Assembly: GCA_964567045.1 (NCBI GenBank)
Contig: CAZMLE010000041.1
Location: 1-36,467, forward strand
Direction of reading: 5' to 3'
Source: JAFNGF01 sp964567045
Lineage (GTDB): Bacteria > Planctomycetota > Phycisphaerae > Sedimentisphaerales > Anaerobacaceae
DNA length: 36,467 nt
Each line of letters starts with the position of its first letter. Position 1 is the stretch's first letter. The notes below the pieces were generated by a model. The model did not search any database and had not been told where the DNA came from. It saw only the letters and a list, made by a program, of their open reading frames with translations. Positions 17,617 through 25,152 of this stretch are shown in pieces. The translations under genes and the position numbers were made by a program.

Positions 17617-17646
17617 TTGCCTTTCCCGACAATCCCTACAATAATA
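17617..17646. repeat. 30-nt direct repeat, right copy
   Basis: 28 of 30 positions identical to 15717-15746. It lies 47 nt before the 77-aa gene at 17694, so it could also carry promoter elements (it ends in an AATAATA stretch). Confidence 0.85.
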
Positions 17647-17693
17647 CTCTAAACAGCAGACTTTTAAGCTTGTCAAGATAAGGGAAATGACAA

Positions 17694-17927
17694 ATGGATC
17701 TACAAGGCATTCGTGAAGCCCTATTACGTCGGCCATTCGAGTCTTTCAGTATTCGTCTGGCAGATGGGCGGTCGCTGGCTGTGCCACACCCGGAGATGGT
17801 TGCTGTCGGCAGACGTCGGATCATCGTGGTTGAGCCGGACGATTCCTGGTCGGTTGTCGAACCATTGCTAATTGTTTCGTTGGACTACAATGCCAAACGC
17901 CGGTCGCGCACCAAACGACGCAGCTAA
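17694..17927 (+). CDS. Small conserved protein of unknown function
   Basis: Predicted 77 aa. The pattern 'RPFESFSIRLADGRSLAVPH' followed by VVEPDDSWSVVEPLLIVSL matches a small family that I recall as frequent in planctomycetes (PF..F.I.LADGR.+.V.HP + DD..E.IDLL.VTSL), often annotated as hypothetical. Compact beta-rich fold likely, cytoplasmic (no signal). Basic tail KRRSRTKRRS. GATAAGGGAAATGACAA precedes the ATG. It is 11 nt upstream of a retropepsin-like gene, so they may form a pair; no function is known to me. Confidence 0.75.
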   Translation: MDLQGIREALLRRPFESFSIRLADGRSLAVPHPEMVAVGRRRIIVVEPDDSWSVVEPLLIVSLDYNAKRRSRTKRRS

Positions 17928-17938
17928 GAGGCAACAAT

Positions 17939-18406
17939 ATGGGGATGTTCAAGAAAAAAATCAGGGTATCCAACAGTAAGAAACCAGAAATGTTCTTTGA
18001 GGAAGAATTCTGGATTGATACCGGCGCCCTTTATTCTTTCGTGCCTGAGGATTATCTTCAAAAGATAGGCGTGGAGCCTTCCGCAACGCGGAATTTAGGT
18101 CTGGCGGACGGAAAACAGCAAGCCCGGCTTCTCGGCTTCTGCGATTTCCAAATTGAGGGCCTGGAGGGCAACATTCCATGTCCGGTCATATTCGCCCCGA
18201 AGGGGTCGCCGTTTCTGCTTGGGGCTACGGCTCTTGAGAATTTCGGCGTTGAAGTCGATCCCATCAATAAGAGACTCAAGCCGATTCTCGCGGTAATCGG
18301 CGGGTTTCTCGCATCAAGCATCACGCAAGACGCTATGTTCTTTGGAGGTCAAAAACAGCAAGGCTTCAAAAAGCCGCGATTAGTGGTTTCCCGCCCTCTT
18401 ATATGA
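17939..18406 (+). CDS. Retropepsin-like aspartic protease family protein (clan AA)
   Basis: Predicted 155 aa. The catalytic loop FWIDTGALYSFVPEDYL (Asp27 of D-T-G-A) and the later GATALENFGVEVDPINKRL (hydrophobic-hydrophobic-G followed by a flap end) are the signature of small prokaryotic clan AA aspartic proteases, which act as homodimers. The conserved part ends near ILAVIGGF; the last about 35 residues (from LASSITQDAM) look like an unconserved extension and may be read-through of what was once non-coding sequence. No signal peptide, so it is probably cytoplasmic, unlike the secreted protein at 11270. It follows the 77-aa gene by 11 nt. Confidence 0.8.
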   Translation: MGMFKKKIRVSNSKKPEMFFEEEFWIDTGALYSFVPEDYLQKIGVEPSATRNLGLADGKQQARLLGFCDFQIEGLEGNIPCPVIFAPKGSPFLLGATALENFGVEVDPINKRLKPILAVIGGFLASSITQDAMFFGGQKQQGFKKPRLVVSRPLI

Positions 18407-18439
18407 AACCATATAATACATAACTGTAGTGGAGCAGAA

Positions 18440-18685
18440 ATGGGATGTAAGGCTTGGACAATAGAACTTGATGGCAAGCGCCACACCATAGATTTGGTTC
18501 ACGGTTTTTGGTCCGGAAGGAGAGTCGTCAGGATTGACAGCAACATAATACATAACTCCCGGAAATTTTTGGATACGGGGAGTGAACACAGATTCGATGT
18601 TGATGGACATGCATGCATTCTAAAGATCAGAAATAGTCCATTCCACTACGATTATGAGCTATTTATAGATGGCAAGATGGTGTGA
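18440..18685 (+). CDS. FAIM1-like small protein
   Basis: Predicted 81 aa, ATG after GTGGAGCAGAA. WTIELDGKRHTIDLVHG, WSGRRVVRID, FLDTGSEHRFDVDGHAC and YELFIDGK follow the beta-sandwich repeat pattern of the FAIM1 (Fas apoptotic inhibitory molecule) superfamily, whose bacterial members are of unknown function. It looks like a single FAIM1 half. No signal peptide or catalytic residues. It stands between a retropepsin-like gene and an unknown gene, all on the same strand. Confidence 0.6.
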   Translation: MGCKAWTIELDGKRHTIDLVHGFWSGRRVVRIDSNIIHNSRKFLDTGSEHRFDVDGHACILKIRNSPFHYDYELFIDGKMV

Positions 18686-18856
18686 ATTAATACAAGAAGA
18701 GTCATTCCAATAAGGCACAATGACAGATGGGTCATGGACTACGTAAAAGGGATTTCGAATGAGCAACAATGCAACTCAATATCATTCTCGCGAGTATAAA
18801 TCCTGTTTTGCAAAATCGTATTTCTGAGTAAGTTCTTGATCTTTCGGAGGTGAAGT
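18686..18856. other. Intergenic stretch without recognised features
   Basis: No repeat, hairpin or promoter stands out apart from the ribosome site TTCGGAGGTGAAGT at the end of this stretch, which decides the start of the next gene. Confidence 0.4.
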
Positions 18857-19264
18857 ATGAATGATCCAAGGATTGCACACACACAGTACAATGATTATAA
18901 AGGTAGCGCTGCAGCTGACAGCGCTGACCAGAAAAGTCTTACCGATCTTGCACAACTTATTAAGATGCCTAAAGGTTTTTGGCCAGTTGGCTTCAGTTTC
19001 TTTGTGTCGGATGGTTCAGATGTGTCCAGCCCAGAAGCAATAGTCTCTGTATACGCGGTGGACTCCACAGACTACGGGAGCGGAATAGACAACATCAACC
19101 AAAAAGTATCCGCCAAAGGCGGAACGCTAATAGTCACTGAGTTCTCTGGCAGAATCCCTCTGGTGAGACTATTCTCCTTTTTCAAGCGTTTTCATGTTAC
19201 CGCTTTCAACAAAGTCCTCCGGGCAGAAGAACTGGATGTTCTTGACCGCCGATCGACCGACTAA
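18857..19264 (+). CDS. Hypothetical protein
   Basis: Predicted 135 aa, with GGAGGTGAAGT directly before the ATG, one of the best ribosome sites here, so it is very probably translated. No signal peptide or membrane segment. A conserved-looking segment LIKMPKGFWPVGFSFFVSD, then SVYAVDSTDYGSG and LVRLFSFFKRFHVTAFNK, suggest a small alpha/beta protein with a basic C-terminal helix. I do not recognise a family. It ends just before the CTTCTGT-type heptad block. Confidence 0.7.
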   Translation: MNDPRIAHTQYNDYKGSAAADSADQKSLTDLAQLIKMPKGFWPVGFSFFVSDGSDVSSPEAIVSVYAVDSTDYGSGIDNINQKVSAKGGTLIVTEFSGRIPLVRLFSFFKRFHVTAFNKVLRAEELDVLDRRSTD

Positions 19265-19313
19265 TATGGAAACTAAGGACAGCGGGGCTGTTGAAAAACG
19301 AGGTTCGCGGCTC

Positions 19314-19432
19314 GATGTCTTCTGTTTCCGTCCTCCGTCTTCTGTCCTCTGCCATCTATCATCCCTCGTCCATCGTAACCGGCACAACAGGTGTGCCGGC
19401 TAAACGTCGTCCGTCATCCGTCGTCCTTCGTT
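19314..19432. repeat. Heptanucleotide arrays, family F (nine plus four units) with a hairpin between
   Basis: Nine pyrimidine-rich units (19314-19376, e.g. CCGTCCT, CTGTCCT), then a perfect hairpin CCGGCACA-ACAGG-TGTGCCGG (19379-19399 region), then four units CGTCGTC-type (19405-19432). The last unit includes the TAA stop (19431-19433) of the methyltransferase gene on the minus strand. Confidence 0.8.
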
Positions 19433-20399
19433 ATGCACTCCCGGCTCGCAGCTTCCTACTGACGGCTGCGATGTGCTTCGGCCCTGTGCCGCAGCAGCCG
19501 CCGATTATATTCACGCCTGCTGAATGTATTCTCTCCGCGGCCGCCGCGAAATCTTCCGGCGAAACCTTGTAGACTGCCCTACCGTCAATTAATTCGGGCC
19601 TTCCCGCATTAGGCTCGGCGAAAAACGGTATCCGTGACTCGTGACCTGTGACTCGTTGTTTCTCCAAGGCCTCTGTTGCGGAAACATATCTGTGTGCTAA
19701 CTTGATATAGCCGTCAAGTGACATCGTTCCGCAATTAAATCCCACTGCGTCAACACCAAGCGAAACCATCTTTGCAACCGCGGACGTTACATCAACTCCC
19801 ATCATTGTCCTGAAATCGCTCCCGACACGGTCAAAAGCGAACGATACGAACAGCGGCAGTTTACCGCAAACGGATTTGACCGCTTCAGTGGCAATTTTGG
19901 CCTCATCAAGGGCGGTCATCGTCTCGATAATAAAGCCGTCCACGCCTCCAGCTAAAAGTCCGTTAGCCTGCTCAGCAAACGCTGCTTTTAACTGTTCCGG
20001 CTGCAAGCTTCCCAAAGGCTCCAGAAAATCTCCGCTCGGTCCAATATCACCCAGGACGTATGGTCCAAAATTCGAAATTCGAGATCCGAAATTCGAGATT
20101 TCTCGGGCTGCCTGCCGTGCTATCCGGGCGCCGGCCCCATTTATTTCCTCGGCCCGGTCGGCAAGCCCATGCCGGGCGAGTGCGTATGTATTGGCGCCAA
20201 AGGTGTTGGTGAGAACCGCATCGCTGCCTGCGCGAAGATAGGCGCAATGAATATCAAAGACAATATCAGGCGACTGGACGTTTAGATAATCATTGCATGT
20301 GCCCGGCTCGATGCCGCGGGCAATCAACTCAGTGCCCATCGCCCCATCTAACAAGAATAATCCCTCTTTGAGCCTGTCCTTTAGGCTCACCCTACTCAT
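19431..20399 (-). CDS. Homocysteine S-methyltransferase-domain protein
   Basis: Predicted 322 aa; ATG at 20399 after AAGGAGTTTGCCT. It matches the Hcy-binding/S-methyltransferase domain, as in the N-terminal part of MetH and in MmuM/BhmT: FLLDGAMGTEL, DAVLTNTFGANTYAL, YVLGDIGPSG, GVDGFIIETM, AVGFNCGT (first Zn Cys) and IIGGCCGTGPKHI (the Cys-Cys pair of the Zn site). The B12, folate and activation domains of full-length MetH are absent, so it may work with separate subunits or transfer methyl groups from another donor. Two heptad arrays are translated in frame: about residues 100-111 (ISNFGSRISNFG) and 247-256 (RVTGHESR), both in loops. The stop codon lies in a third array. No methionine genes lie next to it. 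Confidence 0.92.
   Translation of the reverse strand: MSRVSLKDRLKEGLFLLDGAMGTELIARGIEPGTCNDYLNVQSPDIVFDIHCAYLRAGSDAVLTNTFGANTYALARHGLADRAEEINGAGARIARQAAREISNFGSRISNFGPYVLGDIGPSGDFLEPLGSLQPEQLKAAFAEQANGLLAGGVDGFIIETMTALDEAKIATEAVKSVCGKLPLFVSFAFDRVGSDFRTMMGVDVTSAVAKMVSLGVDAVGFNCGTMSLDGYIKLAHRYVSATEALEKQRVTGHESRIPFFAEPNAGRPELIDGRAVYKVSPEDFAAAAERIHSAGVNIIGGCCGTGPKHIAAVSRKLRAGSA
19634..19661. repeat. Heptanucleotide array, family E (three to four units) inside the methyltransferase gene
   Basis: Units GTGACTC, GTGACCT, GTGACTC and a diverged fourth. Encodes QRVTGHESR in a loop before FAEPNAGRP. Confidence 0.7.
20067..20101. repeat. Heptanucleotide array, family G (five units) inside the methyltransferase gene
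   Basis: Five units of the GAAATTC/GAGATCC type. Gives the self-similar peptide ISNFGSRISNFG just before the conserved YVLGDIGPSG. Confidence 0.88.
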
Positions 20400-20441
20400 A
20401 GGCAAACTCCTTGCTGCCGGCCATATTCTCCATAGCGATGC

Positions 20442-21335
20442 TTAGGGCTCTGGCAGCTCCTCAACGACCCTGCCGCCGAGAACCCGGTAGATGTGCTTGA
20501 AGCCTTTTGGTTCGGGACGAGTGAAAAGATAGCTCCTCAGTTTAGAAGTTATGTCAGCCGACTTTACAGACGTTAGAGTAACGGTAATAGTGACCGACTC
20601 TGCGGCACTTGCCTCGCGATGGATAATCTTGACAATGGTAGGCACAAAAAAATCCTGCCGAACCTGCTCGTATTTATCTAGCTCCGCAACGACCGCAGCC
20701 TGGCCACGGATATCAAGATACTCAATCTTGCGAACCAGGTAGTCACAGCTATATATATGTATTCTCTTCGTTCCCGCGGAGCGGGGGCCCTTGGCAGGTA
20801 CTGCCTGGTCACTGCGCGTTGTAAGCACGTCAAAGGCGCCCTGTTTAGTAAACGACCAATCCTCGCTTTTATCGCTGTCCAGAGCCGGAATTCCCAGACC
20901 TTCGAGCATCATTTTGGGATCAATTACAAGTTGGTTGAATTGGCCGGTCTCTTGCCATCTGCCCCACCAGTAACTGCTGACTTCTTTCAGTCGTATTGCC
21001 AGCCAAAATTCGTCCTGATTTGTGCCCAGGACAACGCCCTGCGGATCAAAAGCTACGTCACCCTGCAGGAAAAGTTCCTGCGGCGGATTCAGCCACAGTT
21101 TCACCGGAAATCTCTCCGCCCGCTGTTTTCCTTCGGCATAATACTGCAGGACGCACGAGCCGTTGGCTTTTAGCGGCGAGGCATTTTGCAGGTGCGACTG
21201 AAGAACAGATAGCGCCCCGGCTGCGGATTGTTTGCCCGGACAAATCGGCAGCGGCTTTTGAACTTGCTGGCCACAGCCAGAAAGAAGCAACGCCACTGCA
21301 ACAGTGCAAAAGTACTCTTTTTTCAGTATCTGCAT
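20442..21335 (-). CDS. LolA/LolB-like outer-membrane lipoprotein
   Basis: Predicted 297 aa. The ATG at 21335 follows GTGGGAGTTTGT and gives a lipoprotein signal (CTVAVALLLSGC, lipobox LSGC). The middle (NGSCVLQYYAEGKQRAERFP, VKLWLNPPQELFLQGDV, FWLAIRLKEVSSYWWGRW) follows the beta-strand pattern of LolA/LolB-like or DUF4292-type proteins that wrap lipid chains. KIEYLDIRGQAAVVAELDKY and VPTIVKIIHRE are also typical. Possible role in lipoprotein or LPS handling; identity is uncertain. A small GC palindrome is translated within it (about residues 177-188, AVPAKGPRSAGT). It is separated from the upstream kinase by three hairpins. Confidence 0.7.
   Translation of the reverse strand: MQILKKEYFCTVAVALLLSGCGQQVQKPLPICPGKQSAAGALSVLQSHLQNASPLKANGSCVLQYYAEGKQRAERFPVKLWLNPPQELFLQGDVAFDPQGVVLGTNQDEFWLAIRLKEVSSYWWGRWQETGQFNQLVIDPKMMLEGLGIPALDSDKSEDWSFTKQGAFDVLTTRSDQAVPAKGPRSAGTKRIHIYSCDYLVRKIEYLDIRGQAAVVAELDKYEQVRQDFFVPTIVKIIHREASAAESVTITVTLTSVKSADITSKLRSYLFTRPEPKGFKHIYRVLGGRVVEELPEP
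20773..20805. repeat. GC hairpins in frame inside the LolA-like lipoprotein gene
   Basis: CCCGC-GGA-GCGGG (20773-20785) and GGCAG-GTA-CTGCC (20793-20805), encoding AVPAKGPRSAGT on the minus strand. Same style as the double hairpin at 9038-9081. Confidence 0.6.
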
Positions 21336-21354
21336 ACAAACTCCCACTTGGTTA

Positions 21355-21420
21355 GCCCTGCCGCTCGCGGCAGGGGCTACCCCCGGCACAACTGCCGGGG
21401 TTAATCCCGCCGGAGGCGGA
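21355..21420. repeat. Three tandem GC-rich hairpins
   Basis: GCCCTGCCG...CGGCAGGGGC (21355-21377), CCCCGGCA-CAAC-TGCCGGGG (21381-21400) and TCCCGCC-GG-AGGCGGA (21405-21420), between the kinase stop and the lipoprotein start. They may end kinase transcription, but there is no T-run; more likely a cluster of the palindromic element. Confidence 0.7.
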
Positions 21421-21491
21421 AAACATTTGCAGATAATCATGCCGCAAACTCCGTCGCGCATCGGCAAGAGTCGCAGAATGAGCCCCCACCT

Positions 21492-24092
21492 CTACGGCGT
21501 AGTTGTTGGCTGGGTCGGGGGCTCCTGCAGCGGAATCCACCTCGGCCACGTCGGGTCCTGGTCCATCCGTTGGAGGAACAATCGGCTCCATTCGTGCTCT
21601 ATGAACTGGAACACTCCCGTAGCAAGGGCCTTCTGGAAGTGCTCGCGGGCGCCGGCGCGGTCCCCCTCGGCCAATCGGTCAAGGGCCACGTAGAAATGCG
21701 CCTCGCACTGGTTATACCTTGACCCGGCTTCTGCCTTCAGGAATTCATCCTCGGGGATAGCCCCTCCGCAGTAGTCGAGAATCCGCAGATAGTGCGCGCG
21801 ATTGAGGCCCGCCAATCGCTCCGGGTGGTTATAGAGTTCTCGACTGGCAGCCATCGCTTCGGTTCTCTTGCCCAGCAAGAGAAGCGTGGCCTGGTTAAAG
21901 ATCACGGCATACCCTGTTGGGTACAGCTCACAGTTCTCACTGTAGGCCTGCAGGGCACGCGTGGGGCCATCTGGCAATTCCGCGAGAATGAAGGGCCGTA
22001 TCATATGGACCCCGCCGGCCAATTTCGCGTCGCGACTGGAGACCTCTCCAGGGCCTCCTACGCGCTCGATTACCTGCAGGGCCTCCTCGAACTCACGTCG
22101 TTCATAGAGCGACTCCATATAGATGCGGCGAGTCCCGGCGCTCTCGGCCTCTTGGTAGCCCTTGCGGGCCACTTCGCGAGCTGCCTCCTCTTGCGTTGTC
22201 AACTTGAGGTACCACCAGCGCCTTTGGCAGCTCTTGGGGAGGGTAGGAAACCGCTCGAGTTCCTGGGCATCCATTCCGGCCTGGCGCAAGGATGCATCAG
22301 CCCGATCCTTCTCTCCGGCCTCTCGGAAGGCCCCCATGGCGACAAGATGAACCCGCAAGTCAGTCCAGATGACCATGGGATTTCCCGGCATCATGGCCTT
22401 GGCAACGTATGCGTCGTCAATAGCTGATTGGGCCATGTCGACGTTGCCGGTGTCCAGGGCAACGTTGGCGCGGGCATCAGAACGGAGGACACGGGCGATC
22501 GTCGAATCTCGTCGGCGGATGGCCTCATCGAGGGTCTTCAGACCCGCGGGCGGGTCAAACCACGACTCGGCATGGCCCTTGAACAGATAGTCCTCCGGAG
22601 TGACCGCGGGCAGCTTCTCGATGGAGTCCATGAAGATGATGTCGTGACGATCCCACTGGCCGTCGGCGATGTAGGCTTCAGCCAGCAGCGAGTGCGCGGC
22701 CACGCTGTGAGGGAGGAGCTTCACCGCCTGCTCCAGGTGCTCGATGGCCCGGCGGGTATCGCCCCGGTGGAAGGCGAGCAGGCCGCGGATCATGCGGACC
22801 GAGCCGTGCGAGGCACCCAGGACCTCGGCCTCGGCGATGGCCTTCTCGGCCCCATCGAGGTCGCCGCTCATGGCGATGAGCATGGCACGCTCCATCTTCT
22901 CCTCCAGCACTTGCTGCCGCGCAACGCGCTCGCGATAGGCCAGGACCCCAGCCACCAGGCCCAGCAGCAGCAAGCCGCACAGCGCCGCTGCAATCGCCCT
23001 GTTCCGCTTGGCCCAGCGCACGACCCTTCCCACCGGGCCGATCCGCCGCGCCGAGATCGCGAAGCGGTTCACGTACCGCCGCAGGTCCTCCGCCACGCCG
23101 CCGGCCGTTTGGTAGCGCTTGTCCGGGTCCTTCTCCATCATCTTCAGGCAGATCGTCTCCAAGTCCTGTGGAATCCTCCGATTGATCGACCGCAGCGGCT
23201 TGGGCTCCTTCCCGATGATCTGGGCAATCACCTGGTCCCGCCGGGCTCCCTGGAATGGTGGCTGCAACGTCAATAGCTCGTACAGGGTCGCTCCCAGCGA
23301 GTAGATGTCGGTGCGATGATCCAGCATCGCTCGGCCAGCCGCGATCTGCTCCGGCGACATGTACATCGGCGAGCCGACGAACTCGCCTGAGACCGTCATC
23401 CCCGGCTGCTCCAGCATCCGCGCCAGCCCGAAGTCGTTCATGCTCAATCGTCCCACCGGCGAGAGCAGCAGGTTCGAGGGCTTGATGTCCCGATGGATCA
23501 CTCCTTGGGCATGGGCATAGTCCAGGGCATCGGCCACCTCGGCCATCATCCGGGCGACCGTGTCGAAGTACCCTGTGCCGCTGGCCAGACTGCTGGAACT
23601 GAGGCTGTGGGTCTCGGATGTGGTACTGGCGGTGGCGTCGGGAGACGGCAAGCCCATGGTTCGGGTGACCCAATCGACAGGGGCAGGCTTGTGGCTGGCT
23701 GTGCTGGCGCTCGGGGAAGCGGCCCTCGGCCCATCCTCCTGCGAGGCGGGTTTGTGCATTTCGCGCATCTGGGCGATGACTTGGTCCAGCCCCGGTCCTT
23801 CGATCAGTTCCATGGCGTAGTAATGCGCGCCATCCTGTTCTCCGGTGGCGTAGATGGGCACGATGTTGGTGTGGTGGAGCTTGGCGGCGGCCTCGGCCTC
23901 ACGCTGGAAACGCAGGACCGCCTTGGTAGTCAGGCCCAAAGAGGCACTGAGCACCTTGAGCGCCACCTTACGGTTCAGGGAGACCTGCCTTGCTTCGTAG
24001 ACGATGCCCATTCCCCCGCGGCCCAATTCGCGAACGATCTCGAAATCTCCGAGTTGCCGGAAGGATTTTGTATCAGCAAGTAATTCGTCCAT
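21492..24092 (-). CDS. Membrane serine/threonine protein kinase with TPR-like C-terminal half
   Basis: Predicted 866 aa; ATG at 24092 after GCGAGGTGAGCC. PknB-type kinase domain, residues about 17-345: glycine loop LGRGGMGIVYEA, VALKVL Lys, HRDIKPSNLLL (catalytic loop near residue 199), NDFGLARM, GSPMYMSPEQ and DIYSLGATLYELLT; all catalytic residues are present. An insert of about 65 residues rich in Ser/Thr/Ala/Pro sits between MELIEGPGLDQV and the helix before HRD. One membrane helix at about 366-386 (AAALCGLLLLGLVAGVLAY) follows. The rest is helical with TPR-like repeats (ALAYR..., HLEQAVKLLPHSVAAHSLLA, YVALDRLAEGDRAGAREHF). Planctomycetes carry many such kinases. GC is much higher than the neighbours (43 of 60 bases in 22921-22980). 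Confidence 0.93.
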   Translation of the reverse strand: MDELLADTKSFRQLGDFEIVRELGRGGMGIVYEARQVSLNRKVALKVLSASLGLTTKAVLRFQREAEAAAKLHHTNIVPIYATGEQDGAHYYAMELIEGPGLDQVIAQMREMHKPASQEDGPRAASPSASTASHKPAPVDWVTRTMGLPSPDATASTTSETHSLSSSSLASGTGYFDTVARMMAEVADALDYAHAQGVIHRDIKPSNLLLSPVGRLSMNDFGLARMLEQPGMTVSGEFVGSPMYMSPEQIAAGRAMLDHRTDIYSLGATLYELLTLQPPFQGARRDQVIAQIIGKEPKPLRSINRRIPQDLETICLKMMEKDPDKRYQTAGGVAEDLRRYVNRFAISARRIGPVGRVVRWAKRNRAIAAALCGLLLLGLVAGVLAYRERVARQQVLEEKMERAMLIAMSGDLDGAEKAIAEAEVLGASHGSVRMIRGLLAFHRGDTRRAIEHLEQAVKLLPHSVAAHSLLAEAYIADGQWDRHDIIFMDSIEKLPAVTPEDYLFKGHAESWFDPPAGLKTLDEAIRRRDSTIARVLRSDARANVALDTGNVDMAQSAIDDAYVAKAMMPGNPMVIWTDLRVHLVAMGAFREAGEKDRADASLRQAGMDAQELERFPTLPKSCQRRWWYLKLTTQEEAAREVARKGYQEAESAGTRRIYMESLYERREFEEALQVIERVGGPGEVSSRDAKLAGGVHMIRPFILAELPDGPTRALQAYSENCELYPTGYAVIFNQATLLLLGKRTEAMAASRELYNHPERLAGLNRAHYLRILDYCGGAIPEDEFLKAEAGSRYNQCEAHFYVALDRLAEGDRAGAREHFQKALATGVFQFIEHEWSRLFLQRMDQDPTWPRWIPLQEPPTQPTTTP

Positions 24093-24095
24093 GGC

Positions 24096-24149
24096 TCACC
24101 TCGCTCCAGAAGCAGCGGGACAGGCCGGGCTGCAAAGCGCGACAGCCAT
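24096..24149 (-). CDS. Possible 17-aa leader peptide of the kinase
   Basis: ATAGGAGATTCATAAG precedes an ATG at 24149 and opens a 17-codon frame (MAVALCSPACPAASGAR) whose TGA stop lies inside the kinase's ribosome site (GAGGTGAGCC). This would couple leader and kinase translation. The only support is the ribosome site and the position; it may be chance. Confidence 0.25.
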   Translation of the reverse strand: MAVALCSPACPAASGAR

Positions 24150-24433
24150 CTTATGAATCTCCTATATGAGGCTCTATCAGCCGCACGTCTGTGCGTGATT
24201 GTATTCCTGGCACTGGTTCTGAGTCAACTGGGATTTCCCATTTAACTTCATAGCCTGTGCTCCTGCACGGTACACATCCTATGATATTGGCTCCTCAGAC
24301 TTTCCCGTAAATGACATGCCGCCAGCAGGAAATCTGAGAATCAAGCTTGCTTAGCCAATCCGTGTCGCACGCCGCCGCCGTATTTGGCCGCAGCGGTGGA
24401 GGCAATGCTGAGAAGCATAGCGGCTACGAAGAG
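24150..24433. other. Intergenic stretch upstream of the kinase
   Basis: No gene seen on either strand. The kinase promoter must lie here but no convincing -35/-10 pair was found. A 15-nt string GCTCCTGCACGGTAC (near 24259) recurs near 32603; meaning unknown. Confidence 0.35.
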
Positions 24434-24461
24434 AAATCAAAGATTAAAACTCAAAAATCAA
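24434..24461. repeat. Heptanucleotide array, family B (four units)
   Basis: Units AAATCAA, AGATTAA, AACTCAA, AAATCAA. Lies in the 24093-24572 gap, 54 nt from a second array written in the opposite sense (24516-24550), so the two form a loose inverted pair. Confidence 0.8.
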
Positions 24462-24515
24462 AATTGTGGAATTGCCACTGCCTGGCGCCGGTCGAGGTAC
24501 CCGGCGATGACTTCC

Positions 24516-24550
24516 TCAATTTTGCATTTTGCTCTTTGATATTTGATTTG
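24516..24550. repeat. Heptanucleotide array, family B (five units)
   Basis: Units TCAATTT, TGCATTT, TGCTCTT, TGATATT, TGATTTG, just downstream of the stop of the 171-aa gene (minus strand). Similar units recur at 35731-35765. Confidence 0.78.
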
Positions 24551-24572
24551 CATAGTCCTTGCGATGTATTTG

Positions 24573-25088
24573 TTAAAAATCTGTCTGAAGTATCTGACCT
24601 ATTTGCGCGGATAATTGCTCGATCTGCTCATCATCAAGATGCGGATTTGCCACATCAACCGTCTGCTTATCGCCGGCAAATCTCAAGCGCCAAATCTCCT
24701 TATCGGCCTCCATTATAGATGAATCGTACTTTAGCCGTCTTTTTCGCATAAGCACGAGTGCCAGGACAAAGCGAAAGTTTATTTTTTCCTGCTCGGTTTC
24801 CCTTCCCAGCCGCTCAAAGAAAGCCATCAGCATTTCGTCATCGACAAATATCTGCTTTTTCTGGTCTGGGTGCGGCAGCCTGGTTTTCCAATAGCAAAAA
24901 ACATCCGGCTTTTCCTTCTCCCAGTATTCGGTGCAGAAATCCCGTCTTTGCAGCCCCTCTTGGGTTTCTATCAGAGCACCGAAGTATTCTTCGCCGTACT
25001 GTATTTTCTTGCCTGTGCCGTAGCATTGACCGAGCGGCTTGTCAATTTCCCATTGATCCATTTGTTTTTTCTCTTCTTTTTGGGCCAT
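24573..25088 (-). CDS. Conserved planctomycete protein of unknown function (171 aa)
   Basis: Predicted 171 aa, cytoplasmic. DKPLGQCYGTGKKIQYGEEY, a Cys-containing opening, then LQRRDFCTEYWEKEKPDVFC with three more Cys, CYWKTRLPHP, VDDEMLMAFFERLG and INFRFVLALVLMRKRRLKYD. I recall near relatives in other planctomycetes, always as hypothetical proteins; the spaced cysteines suggest a metal-binding head on a helical body. The ATG at 25088 has no strong ribosome site; the Met at residue 10 (25061) after AAGAGAAAAAACAA is an alternative. It follows the transglutaminase-like gene after 64 nt, likely as the last gene of that operon. Confidence 0.75.
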   Translation of the reverse strand: MAQKEEKKQMDQWEIDKPLGQCYGTGKKIQYGEEYFGALIETQEGLQRRDFCTEYWEKEKPDVFCYWKTRLPHPDQKKQIFVDDEMLMAFFERLGRETEQEKINFRFVLALVLMRKRRLKYDSSIMEADKEIWRLRFAGDKQTVDVANPHLDDEQIEQLSAQIGQILQTDF

Positions 25089-25152
25089 GCTTGCCAGGAT
25101 ATTTGCCGGTTGTCATCTTACCAAGGTGGTCTTAATCCTGCAATTTCGTGCC

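Noticed and set aside
22428..23673. Open frames of 282 and 331 codons inside the kinase gene
   Set aside because: Shadow frames in high-GC sequence; their composition (long Gly/Arg/Ala runs) and the kinase motifs on the minus strand exclude them.
3971..24550. Heptad arrays considered as CRISPR
   Set aside because: Units are 7 nt, degenerate and without spacers, and no cas genes are present.
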